Source: an uncultured Sutterella sp.
GTDB taxonomy: Bacteria > Pseudomonadota > Gammaproteobacteria > Burkholderiales > Burkholderiaceae_F
Direction of reading: 5' to 3'
Length of the DNA: 64,000 nt
NCBI GenBank assembly: GCA_900543805.1
Contig: UQTE01000003.1
Span: forward strand, 1-64,000
The position numbers and the translations under genes were made by a program. The notes under the pieces are model-generated. The model was not told the origin of the DNA, searched no databases, and saw only the letters and a program-made list of their open reading frames with translations. Positions 24,602 to 34,053 of the stretch are shown here, piece after piece (position 1 is the stretch's first letter; every line of letters starts with the position of its first letter).

Positions 24602-25768
24602 TCAGCGTTTCGCACCCGTCGCCGCTGCGCGCAGACAATAGACGCCGTCGGGATTCACTTCGGGGAGGTAGTTGCGGTAGAAGGTCCGGATTTCCTCGTC
24701 CGGGTTGAGGTCCGCGAAGACGTCGGGGTAGAGGATCTTCGCAATGAACTGCGGGAAGACGTAGTCGGCGATCGTGCGCAGACTGCCGTGGTCCACCGCC
24801 CAGACGTCGCCCGTGCGCACGGCGTCCGTCTTCTCGAAGAGAGGCCGCGCGGCAAAGCCCGCGAGACGCTTTTGCGCTTCGTCTTCGGTGACGGTGAGAC
24901 CCATGCGCATGGAGTCGGCTTCCGCCGCGTTGCGCCAGATGCTTCCCGCAATGAGGATCGTCTGCGGGTTCGAGGCGATCACGAATTCGCGCGCGAGAGG
25001 CGCGTAGGGAGCCGTCATGTCGGCCGCGATGTTGGCGGCCGAGAGCTCTTCGAGAATCGCGCCCCAAAGAATGGTGCGGTTGTACGAGTTCCCGAGGCGG
25101 CCGACGCCTTCGTTGCCGCATTCGACGTAGACGCGCCGGTGCTTTTTCTCCTCGGGCAGCGCGGCGATTCGGGTCTGCAGGTCCTTCAGGGCCTCTTCGT
25201 AGCGGCGGCACTGCGCTTCGGCCGCGTCTTCGCGTCCGAGCAATTTTCCGAGAATCCGGGTGCTCGCCGCATGGTTTTCGGGCTTCATCGCGTGATAGTC
25301 GAGCACCACGGTCTTCACGCCCACGCGCTCGAGAACGGCGAGTCGCTGGGCGTTCTCGCGGTATTGCGCAATGTTGACGAGAACGACGTCGGGCTTGAGC
25401 GAAAGAATGCGCTCGGTGTTGAGGATGTTGTCGTGGTAGCCCCCGATCGAGGGGAGTTGAAGAATCGCGGGGAAGGCTTCGGTGAGAAGCTTGTATTCGC
25501 CCGTGCGCGTCGCCTCCCAGCCGTCCTGCGGGAGCGCCACGACTTTCTTGAGGGCGTCGCCGCCTCCCGTCATGAGGAAGTTGAGGATGTAGTTCGCGAC
25601 GACGATGCGCTCGGGCGCCTTTTCAAAGCGCACTTCCCGGCCGAGCAGGTCGGTGACGGCAACGGAGGTCCCGACGGTTTCCGCAGCTCCTGCTACGGCG
25701 GGAAACGACGGGATCAGGGCGGCTCCGAAGAGTCCCGGAATCGCGGCGATGAGTTGACGTCTTTGCAT
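24602..25768 (-). CDS. Periplasmic substrate-binding protein of a FecB/BtuF-type transporter
   Basis: A 388-residue binding protein that hands its ligand to the FecCD-type permease. The start at 25768 follows AAGGAGG and opens a signal peptide with two arginines (QRRQLIAAIPGLFGAALI). A conserved strand RILSLKPDVVLVN and the interdomain helix pattern of the TroA/FecB fold are present. The ligand cannot be read from sequence. The location directly downstream of hypE (224-bp gap) suggests a nickel chelate for the hydrogenase; iron-chelate or corrinoid are alternatives. The gene order is binding protein, permease, ATPase, methyltransferase. Confidence 0.85.
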   Translation of the reverse strand: MQRRQLIAAIPGLFGAALIPSFPAVAGAAETVGTSVAVTDLLGREVRFEKAPERIVVANYILNFLMTGGGDALKKVVALPQDGWEATRTGEYKLLTEAFPAILQLPSIGGYHDNILNTERILSLKPDVVLVNIAQYRENAQRLAVLERVGVKTVVLDYHAMKPENHAASTRILGKLLGREDAAEAQCRRYEEALKDLQTRIAALPEEKKHRRVYVECGNEGVGRLGNSYNRTILWGAILEELSAANIAADMTAPYAPLAREFVIASNPQTILIAGSIWRNAAEADSMRMGLTVTEDEAQKRLAGFAARPLFEKTDAVRTGDVWAVDHGSLRTIADYVFPQFIAKILYPDVFADLNPDEEIRTFYRNYLPEVNPDGVYCLRAAATGAKR

Positions 25769-25991
25769 GGCTTCCTCCTTGTTTTCTAGAAGTGTAGTGG
25801 GGTTTCCCGTCCGACAAGAGCGGATTCTTGGCGTTTCATTGCCTGATTGTCCAAAAAGCCCCTTCAATCGACGGAATTTCTGCAAAAGTTTCGGTTCGCG
25901 GCGTCCGGGACCCGGCGGATCGGAAATGCGGCGGTCGGCGGGGACGCGTCACGGTTCGCGCCCCATCCGGAATCTGCGCCTCCCGACGTCG

Positions 25992-27038
25992 TCAGCAGAT
26001 GCGCGGGAGCTGCTCGCCGTGGAGCCAGTCGACAAGGCGCTTTCCGCCCGGAAGCGTCGTCATTTCGACGACTCCGGCGTGCTCTTCCGTGATGCGCCCG
26101 ATCACGGCCGCGTCTGCGCCGTGCGGGTCGGAGCGAAGCGCAACGAGCGCCTTTTCGGCGTGTTCCTCGGGAAGGATGACGAGAAGCTTTCCTTCGTTTG
26201 CGACGTAGAGGGGATCGAGCCCCAGAAATTCGCAGGCGGCCGCAACGGCCGGGCGTACGGGAAGCGAGCGTTCGTCCAATTCCACGCCTACGCCGCTCTG
26301 ATGCGCGATCTCGTTCAACGTCGCGGCGACGCCTCCGCGCGTCGGGTCGCGCAGCACGTGCACGACGGGGACTGCGGCAAGGAGCGTTTCGATCATGCGG
26401 TTGAGGGGCGCCGCATCGCTCACCACTTCCGTTTCAAAACCGAGGCTCTCGCGCTCGGAAAGAATGGCCGTCCCGTGGTCGCCGATCGTGCCCGTGACGA
26501 GGACCGCGTCGCCCGGACGCGCTTTGCGTCCGTCGATCACGTAGTCGACAATCTTCTCGCCGATGCCGCTCGTCGCGACGTAGAGTCCGTCGCCGTGGCC
26601 CTTTTCAACGACTTTGGTGTCGCCCGTCACGATGGCGACGCCCGCCTCTCGGGCGGTTTCGGCCATCGAGCGCACGATTTTGTCGAGCGTGGAGAGCGGG
26701 AGCCCCTCTTCGAGAATGAAGGAGGCGGAGAGATACAAAGGCTTCGCACCGCAGACGGCGACGTCGTTCACGGTCCCCGCGACGGCGAGTCGTCCGATGT
26801 CGCCTCCGGGAAAGAAAAGGGGCTTGACGACGTGGCCGTCCGACGAGAAGACGGGATTCCCTTTGAGTGCGGGGAGAAGCGCTCCGTCGTGGCCCTGTTC
26901 GAGCCAGTCGTTTCGGAAGTGCTTCGCGAAGACTTCGCGGATAAGCTGTTCGGTCGCAAGTCCGCCCGCGCCGTGGGTCATGTCGACGGCGCCGCGCTCA
27001 AGATCGAGCGAACGGGCGTAAGAGGGGGAAATACTCAT
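25992..27038 (-). CDS. hypE: Hydrogenase maturation protein HypE
   Basis: This 348-residue enzyme dehydrates the C-terminal thiocarboxamide made by HypF, yielding the thiocyanate that supplies CN- ligands for the [NiFe] centre. The defining C-terminus PRIC, carrying the modified cysteine, is present. It also shows DMTHGAGGLATEQLI, SSDGHVVKPLFFPGGDIG and LRDPTRGGVAATLNE. The start at 27038 follows AAAGGAG and overlaps hypD by 4 bp (ATGA). It is the last hyp gene of the leftward operon. Confidence 0.95.
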   Translation of the reverse strand: MSISPSYARSLDLERGAVDMTHGAGGLATEQLIREVFAKHFRNDWLEQGHDGALLPALKGNPVFSSDGHVVKPLFFPGGDIGRLAVAGTVNDVAVCGAKPLYLSASFILEEGLPLSTLDKIVRSMAETAREAGVAIVTGDTKVVEKGHGDGLYVATSGIGEKIVDYVIDGRKARPGDAVLVTGTIGDHGTAILSERESLGFETEVVSDAAPLNRMIETLLAAVPVVHVLRDPTRGGVAATLNEIAHQSGVGVELDERSLPVRPAVAAACEFLGLDPLYVANEGKLLVILPEEHAEKALVALRSDPHGADAAVIGRITEEHAGVVEMTTLPGGKRLVDWLHGEQLPRIC

Positions 27039-28165
27039 TTGCTGTTCTCCTTTCGACGGGGCGCATAGCGCAGTTCCGCGGCGCACGCGCCTTCGCTCGA
27101 AACCATGCAGGCGCCGATCGGATGGGCGGGCGTGCAGACGGTGCCGAAGAGGGGGCATTCGCCCGGACTCTTTTCTCCGCGCAGAATCGCTCCGCAGGCA
27201 CAGTCCTTGTGGTCGGCAATCCGCCGCTCTCGAAGCGAAAAGCGCTTCTCGGCGTCGAAGTCCGCCCATTCGTCGCGAAGTTTCAGCGCCGAATGCGGTA
27301 CGACTCCGAGTCCCCGCCATTCGAACGCTTCGCGAAGCGTGAAGACCTTGTCCGTCAAAACCTGCGCCGTGCGGTTGCCTTCTTCCGTGACGGCTCGGGT
27401 GAATTCGTTTTCGACTTCGGCGCGGCCGTCGTTCACCTGCGAGACCAGCATGCGGATCGCGAGCATCATGTCGGCGGGCTCGAAACCCGCCACGACGACG
27501 GGCATGCGGAATTCTTCAGCGAAGGGCCGGTAGACGCCCCAGCCCGTCACGACGGAGACGTGCGCGGGTCCGACGAGGCCGTCGAGCTTCGGCGCGTCGG
27601 GGCGCTCGGGGGCCGTCGTGAGGATGTGCCGCATGGCGGGCGGCGTGAGGACGTGCGAAGAGAGCACCGTGAAGTTTTTGAGGCCTTCTTCCTTGGCGCG
27701 CAGAAGCGCCACGGCGGTCGGCGGCGTCGTCGTCTCAAAGCCGATCGCAAAGAAGACGACTTCGCGCTCGGGGTTGTCGCGCGCGATCTTGAGTGCGTCG
27801 ACGGGAGAGTAGACGGGCCGCACGTCGCCGCCCTCGGCCTTGACGGCGAGAAGCGAGCGCCCCTTTTTGGCGGGAACGCGCAGCGTGTCCGCGTAGGTGC
27901 AGACGACCGCCTTTTTCTCAAGCGCCAATTCCGCCGCCATTTCGATGCGCCCGACGGGGAGCACGCACACCGGGCACCCCGGTCCGTGAATCATCCGCAC
28001 GTTTTCCGGAAGAAGCCCCGTCAGGCCCCAACGCGAAAGAACGTGCGTGTGGCCGCCGCAAAACTCCATGAATCGATACTGACGCGCAGGGTCCGCTTCG
28101 GCGCGGACCGCGTCGGCAAGAGCGCGCACCTCTTCGGGTACGCGAAAGTCGTCGACCCACTTCAT
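27035..28165 (-). CDS. hypD: Hydrogenase maturation protein HypD
   Basis: A 376-residue [4Fe-4S] scaffold on which the Fe(CN)2CO unit is assembled together with HypC. The signature blocks are FMEFCGGHTHVLSRWG, IHGPGCPVCVLPVGRIE and GFETTTPPTA. The C-terminal cysteine set comprises DCACGAILRG, CPLFGTVCTP and IGACMVSSEGACAAEL. The start at 28165 overlaps hypC by 4 bp. Confidence 0.95.
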   Translation of the reverse strand: MKWVDDFRVPEEVRALADAVRAEADPARQYRFMEFCGGHTHVLSRWGLTGLLPENVRMIHGPGCPVCVLPVGRIEMAAELALEKKAVVCTYADTLRVPAKKGRSLLAVKAEGGDVRPVYSPVDALKIARDNPEREVVFFAIGFETTTPPTAVALLRAKEEGLKNFTVLSSHVLTPPAMRHILTTAPERPDAPKLDGLVGPAHVSVVTGWGVYRPFAEEFRMPVVVAGFEPADMMLAIRMLVSQVNDGRAEVENEFTRAVTEEGNRTAQVLTDKVFTLREAFEWRGLGVVPHSALKLRDEWADFDAEKRFSLRERRIADHKDCACGAILRGEKSPGECPLFGTVCTPAHPIGACMVSSEGACAAELRYAPRRKENSK

Positions 28166-28410
28166 GACGCAGCCTCCGCTTCGGGGTCTTCGGAAAGGTT
28201 CGCGGCCCGGGCGAGAAGGGCAAGCGTCTCGCGCGCCTTTTCCTCGTCGATTTTCTCGAGCGCGAACCCGACGTGCACGATCACCCAATCCCCGACCTTC
28301 GGGGCTTCGATGAGCGTCACGTCCACCGTCTTCTTGACGCCGCCGAAGTCGCAGAGCGCTTCGACGGGCGAATCCATACGCACGATCCGTGCGGGCACGG
28401 CCAAGCACAT
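28162..28410 (-). CDS. hypC: Hydrogenase maturation chaperone HypC
   Basis: An 82-residue chaperone with the essential N-terminal Met-Cys (MCLAVPARIVRM) that carries the iron unit from HypD to the large subunit. It is joined to hypD by a 4-bp overlap. A second HypC-family protein (hupF) is encoded at 42653. Confidence 0.95.
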   Translation of the reverse strand: MCLAVPARIVRMDSPVEALCDFGGVKKTVDVTLIEAPKVGDWVIVHVGFALEKIDEEKARETLALLARAANLSEDPEAEAAS

Positions 28411-28478
28411 GTTCCGTTTCCTTCTCTGGTTTATGCGGGCGCCGCCGTCCATTGTGCGGGACGCCCGGTCGTTTTCAT

Positions 28479-30776
28479 TCAATGGTTCACCGGTCCCGGG
28501 ACGACTCCGGCTTCCTGCGCCAGGGCCGCGAGCCACGCTTCGCCCGCGGCGACGCCGCCGTCGCCCGGCGGCGCCTTCAGGGGGAGAACGCCCTCGACTC
28601 CGACGGCCGCGAGGTCCGCAAGAAGCGCCTCGGTAAAGGGGCGGTCGATCACGCATCCGCCCGTCACGGCTACCCGTCCCGTCACGCCCGAAGCGCGCAC
28701 GAGACCGGCAAAGCCGCGCGCGAGCGTGCGGATGAACCCGGCCGCGGCGCGGGCCCGGTCGGGTTCGGCGAGGAGCCTTTCAAAAATCGGCAGCGGATCG
28801 AGGACGCCGTCCTCGACGCGCACGGCATCGTCCCAAAGGGGCGCTTCGTCCGCTTTTTCGGCTTCCGCTTCGAGAAGCATCGCGGCGCGCGCTTCGTCGT
28901 GCTGCACGGCGACAAGCCCGAGAAGGGCCGAGGCCGCATCGAAGAGCCGGCCCGTTGACGAAGCCTCGGGGCAGAGTTCGGAGTGTACGAGCCGTCCGAA
29001 AAGCGCGGCGCCCGGCAGGTCCGGCCATCGTGCGGGAATTTCGGCTTCGCGTCCGAGAAGCGTCAGAACGACGGCCGCCACGCGGCGGGGTTCGCGCGCC
29101 GCGGCGTCGCCTCCCGGCAAGGGGAGGGGCTTCAGGTGCCCGAGCCGCGTCCAGCCCCGGGGCGTCACGCGCAGAAGTTCGCCGCCCCAGATCGTTTGGT
29201 CGTCGCCCAGGCCCGTGCCGTCGAGTGCGAGCCCGACGCCCTCCGACGCGCCCGATTCCGCCATCACGGCCGCGACGTGCGCGGCGTGGTGCTGAACGAG
29301 AAAGTGCGCAACCCCGTCGCGCTTCGCGCGCGTTTCGGCGAGCATCGTCGACGGAAAGTCCGGATGCGTGTCGGACGCGTAGAGCAGGGGCGTGATTTCG
29401 TAGAGACCCGCGAGGTGGTCGATCGAATCCTCGAGCGCCCGGCGCGTGCCCGTCCCTTCGAGGTCGCCGTTGTGCTGCGTGAGATAGAGCTCCTTCTCGC
29501 GGATGAGGGCCGCCGTGTTCTTGAGGTAGGGGCCCGTCGCCGCAGCCGAGGGCATCGCGCGCGGGAGCGCGATCGGATCGGGAACGTAGCCGCGGGCGCG
29601 GCGCACGAAGAGCGTCTTTCCCGCGACGCGCCGCACGACCGAGTCGTCGCAGCGGATCAGAATGTCTCGGTTGTGAAGCAAAAAGAGGTCCGCGAGGTCC
29701 CCGAGCCGATCGTAGGCTTCGTCGTTGTCGATCACGAGCGGTTCGCCGCTCGGATTCGCGCTCGTCATGACGAGAAGCGCGTCGGAGGCTTCCGAACACC
29801 AGGCCGTTCCGGAGGGTTCTCCCGCGAGCGTGTGAAAGAGGAGCCAGTGAAGCGGCGTGTAGGGGAGCATTACGCCCACGTCCGCGAGGCCCGGGGCGAT
29901 GCCAGCCAATTCCACGCCCGGACGCTTTCGGAGAAGCACGATCGGACGCGCGACGCTCTCAAGGAGCTCCTTCTCTTCGGGCGTCACGAGCGCAATGCGG
30001 CGGGCCGATGCGACCGACTGCGCCATGAGGGCGAAGGCCTTTTCGTCTCGGCGCTTTCGCGCGCGGAGTCTTGCGACCGCTTCGGGGTTTCGCGCGTCGC
30101 AGGCGAGATGAAAGCCGCCGAGGCCCTTCACCGCCAGAATCTTCCCGTCCCGAATCGCCCGCACGGCTTCGCGCACGGGATCGCCCGGGAGAGGCGTGCG
30201 GTCGGGCAGGGTGAGTTCGAGCTTCGGTCCGCAGACGGGGCAGGCGTTGGGCTGCGCGTGAAAGCGCCGGTCAAGCGGATCTTCGTACTCCGTCAGACAG
30301 TCGGGACACATCGCAAAGGGCGCCATCGTCGTCTGCGGACGGTCGTAGGGGAGGCGCTTCGTAATCGTGAAGCGCGGGCCGCAGTGGGTGCAGTTCGTGA
30401 AGGCGTAGCGGTACCGGCGGTTCGCCGGGTCGAAGAGGTCTTCAAGACACGCCGCGCAGGTCGCCGCGTCCGCGGTGATTCCCGTGCGCACGCGGCCGCC
30501 CTTCGTCTTCGTGATCGTGAATTCGGTGCGGCCCGTCGCCGGGACCTCCGTCATGACGACGTCGTCGATGCGCGCGAGAGGCGGCTTTTGCGCGCGAAGG
30601 ACCTCGGGAAAGCTCAGAACCGCTTCTTCGGGGCCTTCGAGAATCACGCCCACGCCTTCGGCGTCGTTGAAGACTTCGCCAGCGAGCGCGAGTTCGCGGG
30701 CGATGCGGTGCACCGTCGGACGAAAACCCACGCCCTGCACGAGCCCCGTCACGCGAAAGAGCCTTGCCGTCGTCAT
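28479..30776 (-). CDS. hypF: Carbamoyltransferase HypF
   Basis: A 765-residue enzyme that uses carbamoyl phosphate to carbamoylate HypE, the first step of cyanide-ligand synthesis. In order: an acylphosphatase-like domain (LVQGVGFRPTVHRIA), two zinc-finger-like pairs (CAACLEDLF, CTHCGPRF; CPDCLTEY, CPVCGP), a YrdC-like domain (KGLGGFHLACDA) and a Kae1-like domain (HHAAHVAAVMAE, LDGTGLGDDQTIWGGE). The length is normal. AGGAGG precedes the start; hypB lies 33 bp upstream. Confidence 0.95.
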   Translation of the reverse strand: MTTARLFRVTGLVQGVGFRPTVHRIARELALAGEVFNDAEGVGVILEGPEEAVLSFPEVLRAQKPPLARIDDVVMTEVPATGRTEFTITKTKGGRVRTGITADAATCAACLEDLFDPANRRYRYAFTNCTHCGPRFTITKRLPYDRPQTTMAPFAMCPDCLTEYEDPLDRRFHAQPNACPVCGPKLELTLPDRTPLPGDPVREAVRAIRDGKILAVKGLGGFHLACDARNPEAVARLRARKRRDEKAFALMAQSVASARRIALVTPEEKELLESVARPIVLLRKRPGVELAGIAPGLADVGVMLPYTPLHWLLFHTLAGEPSGTAWCSEASDALLVMTSANPSGEPLVIDNDEAYDRLGDLADLFLLHNRDILIRCDDSVVRRVAGKTLFVRRARGYVPDPIALPRAMPSAAATGPYLKNTAALIREKELYLTQHNGDLEGTGTRRALEDSIDHLAGLYEITPLLYASDTHPDFPSTMLAETRAKRDGVAHFLVQHHAAHVAAVMAESGASEGVGLALDGTGLGDDQTIWGGELLRVTPRGWTRLGHLKPLPLPGGDAAAREPRRVAAVVLTLLGREAEIPARWPDLPGAALFGRLVHSELCPEASSTGRLFDAASALLGLVAVQHDEARAAMLLEAEAEKADEAPLWDDAVRVEDGVLDPLPIFERLLAEPDRARAAAGFIRTLARGFAGLVRASGVTGRVAVTGGCVIDRPFTEALLADLAAVGVEGVLPLKAPPGDGGVAAGEAWLAALAQEAGVVPGPVNH

Positions 30777-30809
30777 GATGATTCCTCCTTGGTCTTGAGG
30801 GCGGCGACC

Positions 30810-31601
30810 TCAGTCGAGGGCCGCCATTTCCGCAAGCCCGACGAGCCAGGCGTCAAGCCCCTCGCCCGTGAGCGCCGAGACGCGCAGAATCCGGATGTCC
30901 GGATTCACGCGCCGCGCGTATTCCTCACACTTCTCCGCGTTGAAGGGAACGTAGGGGAGGAGGTCGATCTTGTTGAGGATCATGATGTCGGACGCGCGGA
31001 ACATGTCGGGGTACTTGAGGGGCTTGTCCTCTCCTTCCGTCACCGAGAGGATCACGACCTTGTGCGCCTCGCCGAGGTCGAAGGCCGCGGGACAGACGAG
31101 ATTCCCGACGTTTTCGATGAAGAGAAGCGACCCGTCTTCGGGTCGGAGTTCGCCAAGCGCCCGCTCGATCATCGAGGCGTCGAGGTGGCAGCCTTCGCCC
31201 GTCTGGATCTGGAGCGCCTTCGCGCCCGTCGCGCGGATGCGTTCGGCGTCGTTTTCCGTCTGTTGGTCGCCTTCGATCACGGCGAGCTTGGCGCGTCCGC
31301 CGAGTTTGCGGATCGTCGCCGCAAGGAATTCGGTCTTCCCCGACCCGGGGCTCGAAACGAAGTTGAGCGCAAAGATCCCGTGCGCCTTGAAGTACGCGCG
31401 GTTGCGGCGGGCGACTTCGTCGTTTCGCGCCAGAATGTCTTCTTCCACCGCGATGGCGCGGTCCGCGCCGAAGTCGGCGTCGTGCGCGCGGCGGGGCTTC
31501 ACGTCGTCGTGCGGGTGGTCGTGAGGATGATCGTGCCCGTGTTGGTGATCGTGATCATGGTGATGATCGTGCGTGTGGCCGCAGCCGCAGGTCGTGCACA
31601 T
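30810..31601 (-). CDS. hypB: Nickel-inserting GTPase HypB
   Basis: A 263-residue GTPase that supplies nickel to the hydrogenase precursor with HypA. The N-terminus has the high-affinity nickel motif CTTCGCG followed by a histidine-rich stretch (about 15 His within residues 9-31), which probably stores nickel. The GTPase motifs are SSPGSGKTE (P-loop), [10 protein letters not shown] and NKIDLLPY. It sits between hypA and hypF in the standard order. Confidence 0.96.
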   Translation of the reverse strand: MCTTCGCGHTHDHHHDHDHQHGHDHPHDHPHDDVKPRRAHDADFGADRAIAVEEDILARNDEVARRNRAYFKAHGIFALNFVSSPGSGKTEFLAATIRKLGGRAKLAVIEGDQQTENDAERIRATGAKALQIQTGEGCHLDASMIERALGELRPEDGSLLFIENVGNLVCPAAFDLGEAHKVVILSVTEGEDKPLKYPDMFRASDIMILNKIDLLPYVPFNAEKCEEYARRVNPDIRILRVSALTGEGLDAWLVGLAEMAALD

Positions 31602-31623
31602 GGTGTTGTTTCCTTCTCAAAAG

Positions 31624-32001
31624 TCAGTTCGTTTCGGGCTCGCTTCTTTCGGCTTCGTCTTCGGCCGGTACAAAGTCGAGCACCTTGAGTTCGGTTCCGC
31701 CGTTGGGGATCAGCCGAAAACCTCCGCATTTGGGACAGGCGTCGCCGAATCTCCCGAGCGGCACGGTTTCGCCGCAGTCCGTGCAGTAGGCCGTGCCTTC
31801 GGGTCGCTCGATGACGAGCTTCGCTCCCGTGAGCGGGCCCGTCATCGTGACGGAGCGCCAGGCGAATTCGAGACTCGGAATGTCGACGCCCGCGAGTCGT
31901 CCCACGGCGACGCGCACGGAGGCGACCCGATCGACGCCGTGGCGCTCGGCCGTACGCTCGACGGCGGAGACGATTCCTTCGCACAGCGAGAGTTCATGCA
32001 T
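31624..32001 (-). CDS. hypA: Nickel metallochaperone HypA
   Basis: A 125-residue partner of HypB. The N-terminal MHE needed for nickel binding is intact (MHELSLCEGI), and the structural zinc site is CTDCGETVPLGRFGDACPKC. The start at 32001 overlaps the upstream hupK gene by 8 bp, implying coupled translation. Confidence 0.96.
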   Translation of the reverse strand: MHELSLCEGIVSAVERTAERHGVDRVASVRVAVGRLAGVDIPSLEFAWRSVTMTGPLTGAKLVIERPEGTAYCTDCGETVPLGRFGDACPKCGGFRLIPNGGTELKVLDFVPAEDEAERSEPETN

Positions 32002-33028
32002 GACGGTCCTCCCAGACGAGGTCGGTACAGGGGTCAAACGCCGCAAAGAGCGTTTCGACCCGCTCTCTGAGACGCGGATCTTCTCCGCGGTCCGCGAGAA
32101 AGTGCTTCGCCCAGACAAGCGCCAGTCCGTCGGCGCGCATCGACCATTCGGTGGGCGCCAGAAAGCCCGCCCGAACGATGCGGTTTTCGTCCGTTTCGAC
32201 GGCGGCAAAGAGCACGCCGCGCGCGGTTTCGAGTCCCGCGACGGCGGCTCCGTGTCCGGGCGCAGCATCGGGAAGCGCCAGGGTGCGAAGCATCCCGAGA
32301 CGCGTCTCCTTCCCGTCGAGCCAACGCCGAACTTCAGTGAGACGCGCGGCAAAGAGGTCCTTCGGCCGGAAGACGGGGGCGAGTCCCTCCCGCGCGCATT
32401 CCCGCGCGAAGGCGCCGGGCACGCCCGCCCGGGGCGCTTCGAGTTTTCCTTCGAGCAACGCCCGCCCGAGTCGGACGAGTTCGTCGTGCGCAAGTGTCTC
32501 GACCGTGAGCAGCGCCTTCGGGTCCGCCGCGGGAAGCCGCGCGAAGTCGTCAAAGAGCGCCGTCACGTCCGAGAGACATGCCTCGTCGAGCGCGGCTCGG
32601 ACCGCTTCCCGAAAAGCCGCTTCCGAAGCGTCGGAGAGGTGGTCGGCGAGCGCCCGCGCATGGGTCGCCCGAAGTTTGCGCGCCGCCTCGAGCGCGGGAC
32701 GAAGCGCCCTGTGACGCCGCGGGATGTCGTAGACGGCCGTGCGCACGGTTTCGCTCACGGCTTCGACGAGCGCCCGCCGGACGATTTCCCCGGGGTCGGG
32801 CGCGTCCTTCAGACCCGCGGCGCGGACCGCGGCGGTAAGCGCCGCTGCGTGCGCTTCGGGGCAGAGCGTCAAAAGCATCCGCAAAATGTCGAGCGAAAGC
32901 GAAAGCGTCTTTCCGTGCAAGAGGAGCGCCGCCGAGAGGGGCTTTTGCACGCGTTCGTTCGTGAGCGTCAGGGCGTCGTCCGCAAGGGCGAGCCGAATGA
33001 CGGGGAGGCCGGGGGTAGCGGTAGTCAT
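31994..33028 (-). CDS. hupK: Hydrogenase accessory protein HupK/HoxV, a large-subunit-like scaffold
   Basis: A 344-residue homologue of the hydrogenase large subunit, thought in other bacteria to act as a transient scaffold for cofactor transfer from HypCD. The region matching the first nickel site reads LLTLCPEAHAAALTAAV (large subunit [15 protein letters not shown]), retaining one of two cysteines. The C-terminal site reads AFDPCTDLVW (large subunit [11 protein letters not shown]), again one of two. ETARGVLFA and LAPTEWSMRADG match the large subunit's [10 protein letters not shown] and [10 protein letters not shown]. The start at 33028 overlaps the upstream gene by 4 bp. Confidence 0.85.
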   Translation of the reverse strand: MTTATPGLPVIRLALADDALTLTNERVQKPLSAALLLHGKTLSLSLDILRMLLTLCPEAHAAALTAAVRAAGLKDAPDPGEIVRRALVEAVSETVRTAVYDIPRRHRALRPALEAARKLRATHARALADHLSDASEAAFREAVRAALDEACLSDVTALFDDFARLPAADPKALLTVETLAHDELVRLGRALLEGKLEAPRAGVPGAFARECAREGLAPVFRPKDLFAARLTEVRRWLDGKETRLGMLRTLALPDAAPGHGAAVAGLETARGVLFAAVETDENRIVRAGFLAPTEWSMRADGLALVWAKHFLADRGEDPRLRERVETLFAAFDPCTDLVWEDRHA

Positions 33029-33570
33029 CGGAAGTAACGGGTCAAAAAGGCGCGGCGCGACTGCGGTTGGGCAGCCTTGGCCGCCGCTTCGCGTGCGTCC
33101 TCGATGGGGATCACGCGTTTGAGGGGCGTACCGGTTTCTTCGGAGATCTCGGGCAGGCCTTCGCGCAGAAGTCTCAGCGCTTCGAGCGCGATGCCCTGCG
33201 CCGCGTCCTGGCGCGGGATCTCGAAGACGGGGCTCACGAGCGAGAGCGTGAGATAGCGTCCGATTTCGGGCTCGTCGGCGCCGAGAAAGGAGAAGTCTCC
33301 CGCGGGGAGCGTCACCGTGACGGTTTCGCCCGGACGAGCGCACAGATCCTCGAGCGCCTCTTCGTCGGCCGCAGCGAGGACGGCGAAGATCGACCAGGGG
33401 GTCACGAGAGCGCCGAGCCAAAGCGGACCCGTGCGCTCAAAGCCCAGTGCGCGCACTGAAAGGTTGGGGTTCAAAAGCGGAAGTCCCGCCATGCGGGTTC
33501 GGGCGATGCGCTCGAATCCGCGCTGAAATGCGGTTTCGGGATTCTGCGGAAAAACGGTTCCTTCGGTCAT
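33025..33570 (-). CDS. [NiFe]-hydrogenase assembly chaperone, HybE/HupJ/HoxT family
   Basis: A 181-residue cytoplasmic chaperone involved in maturation or Tat proofreading of the hydrogenase. The family core is RMAGLPLLNPNLSVRALGFE followed by WLGALVTPWSI and LPAGDFSFLGADEPEIGRY. It ends with a basic tail, SRRAFLTRYFR. The start at 33570 follows AAGG. It is the first gene of the leftward operon, in the hupJK-hypABFCDE order known from rhizobial hup clusters. Confidence 0.85.
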   Translation of the reverse strand: MTEGTVFPQNPETAFQRGFERIARTRMAGLPLLNPNLSVRALGFERTGPLWLGALVTPWSIFAVLAAADEEALEDLCARPGETVTVTLPAGDFSFLGADEPEIGRYLTLSLVSPVFEIPRQDAAQGIALEALRLLREGLPEISEETGTPLKRVIPIEDAREAAAKAAQPQSRRAFLTRYFR

Positions 33571-34053
33571 CCTTCTTTCTCGTTGTGTCGTATGAAAGAA
33601 GCCTAGCGCGATTTTCCGGACTTTGCCCATCCGTCCGTGGAGGGGATTCTTCGCGGATAAAAACTCCTTTCTATTTCCAAAGGAGAGGGGGGCATTGGCC
33701 GAAAGAAGGTCTGGTTCCTCGTCCGCTTGCGCGTCGGCTTCGAAAGCCGGGTAACCCGCACTCCCGCGGCGGAAAAATTGCGGGTTGCGGCGCAGATCGA
33801 CGTCAAAGTGTGTCGTGAAGCGTCGAGGAATCGTCTCTCTTCTTACTCTCCGAGATGGTTTCCTGTAGGAAATTCTCCGAAGGGACTAACAGGACATAGT
33901 CGTGGTTACGCTTGAAAAGCCCTGTTCTTCGCACCGTTCTAAGTCCATCGGAGACTTTCCTATTTTCCGCTCGGCTCCTAGACTTGACAATGAAAGTCGT
34001 CGTCCCCGCCTTTTGCGGTGAAGACGGCGAAAAACCCCGAGAGGAGAACCTCC
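33571..34053. promoter_or_regulatory. Divergent control region of the hydrogenase locus
   Basis: These 483 bp without a gene must hold both promoters of the split hydrogenase locus. A hairpin (AACCCGCA at 33753-33760 with TGCGGGTT at 33779-33786) lies in the left half. In the right half a TTGACA hexamer occurs at about 33983, but no good -10 follows and no clear sigma-54 element (TGGCAC-N5-TTGC) was found. Binding sites for a HoxA/HupR-like regulator cannot be assigned. Confidence 0.5.

Noticed and set aside
25769..25991. Possible cobalamin or nickel/cobalt riboswitch before the FecBCD-type operon
   Set aside because: I looked for the B12 box and the conserved Ni/Co four-way junction on the minus strand and saw neither. 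The region is GC-rich but unstructured by eye.
33571..34053. Sigma-54 promoter for the hydrogenase operon
   Set aside because: Expected from other hup systems, but no TGGCAC-N5-TTGC element could be found upstream of hyaA.
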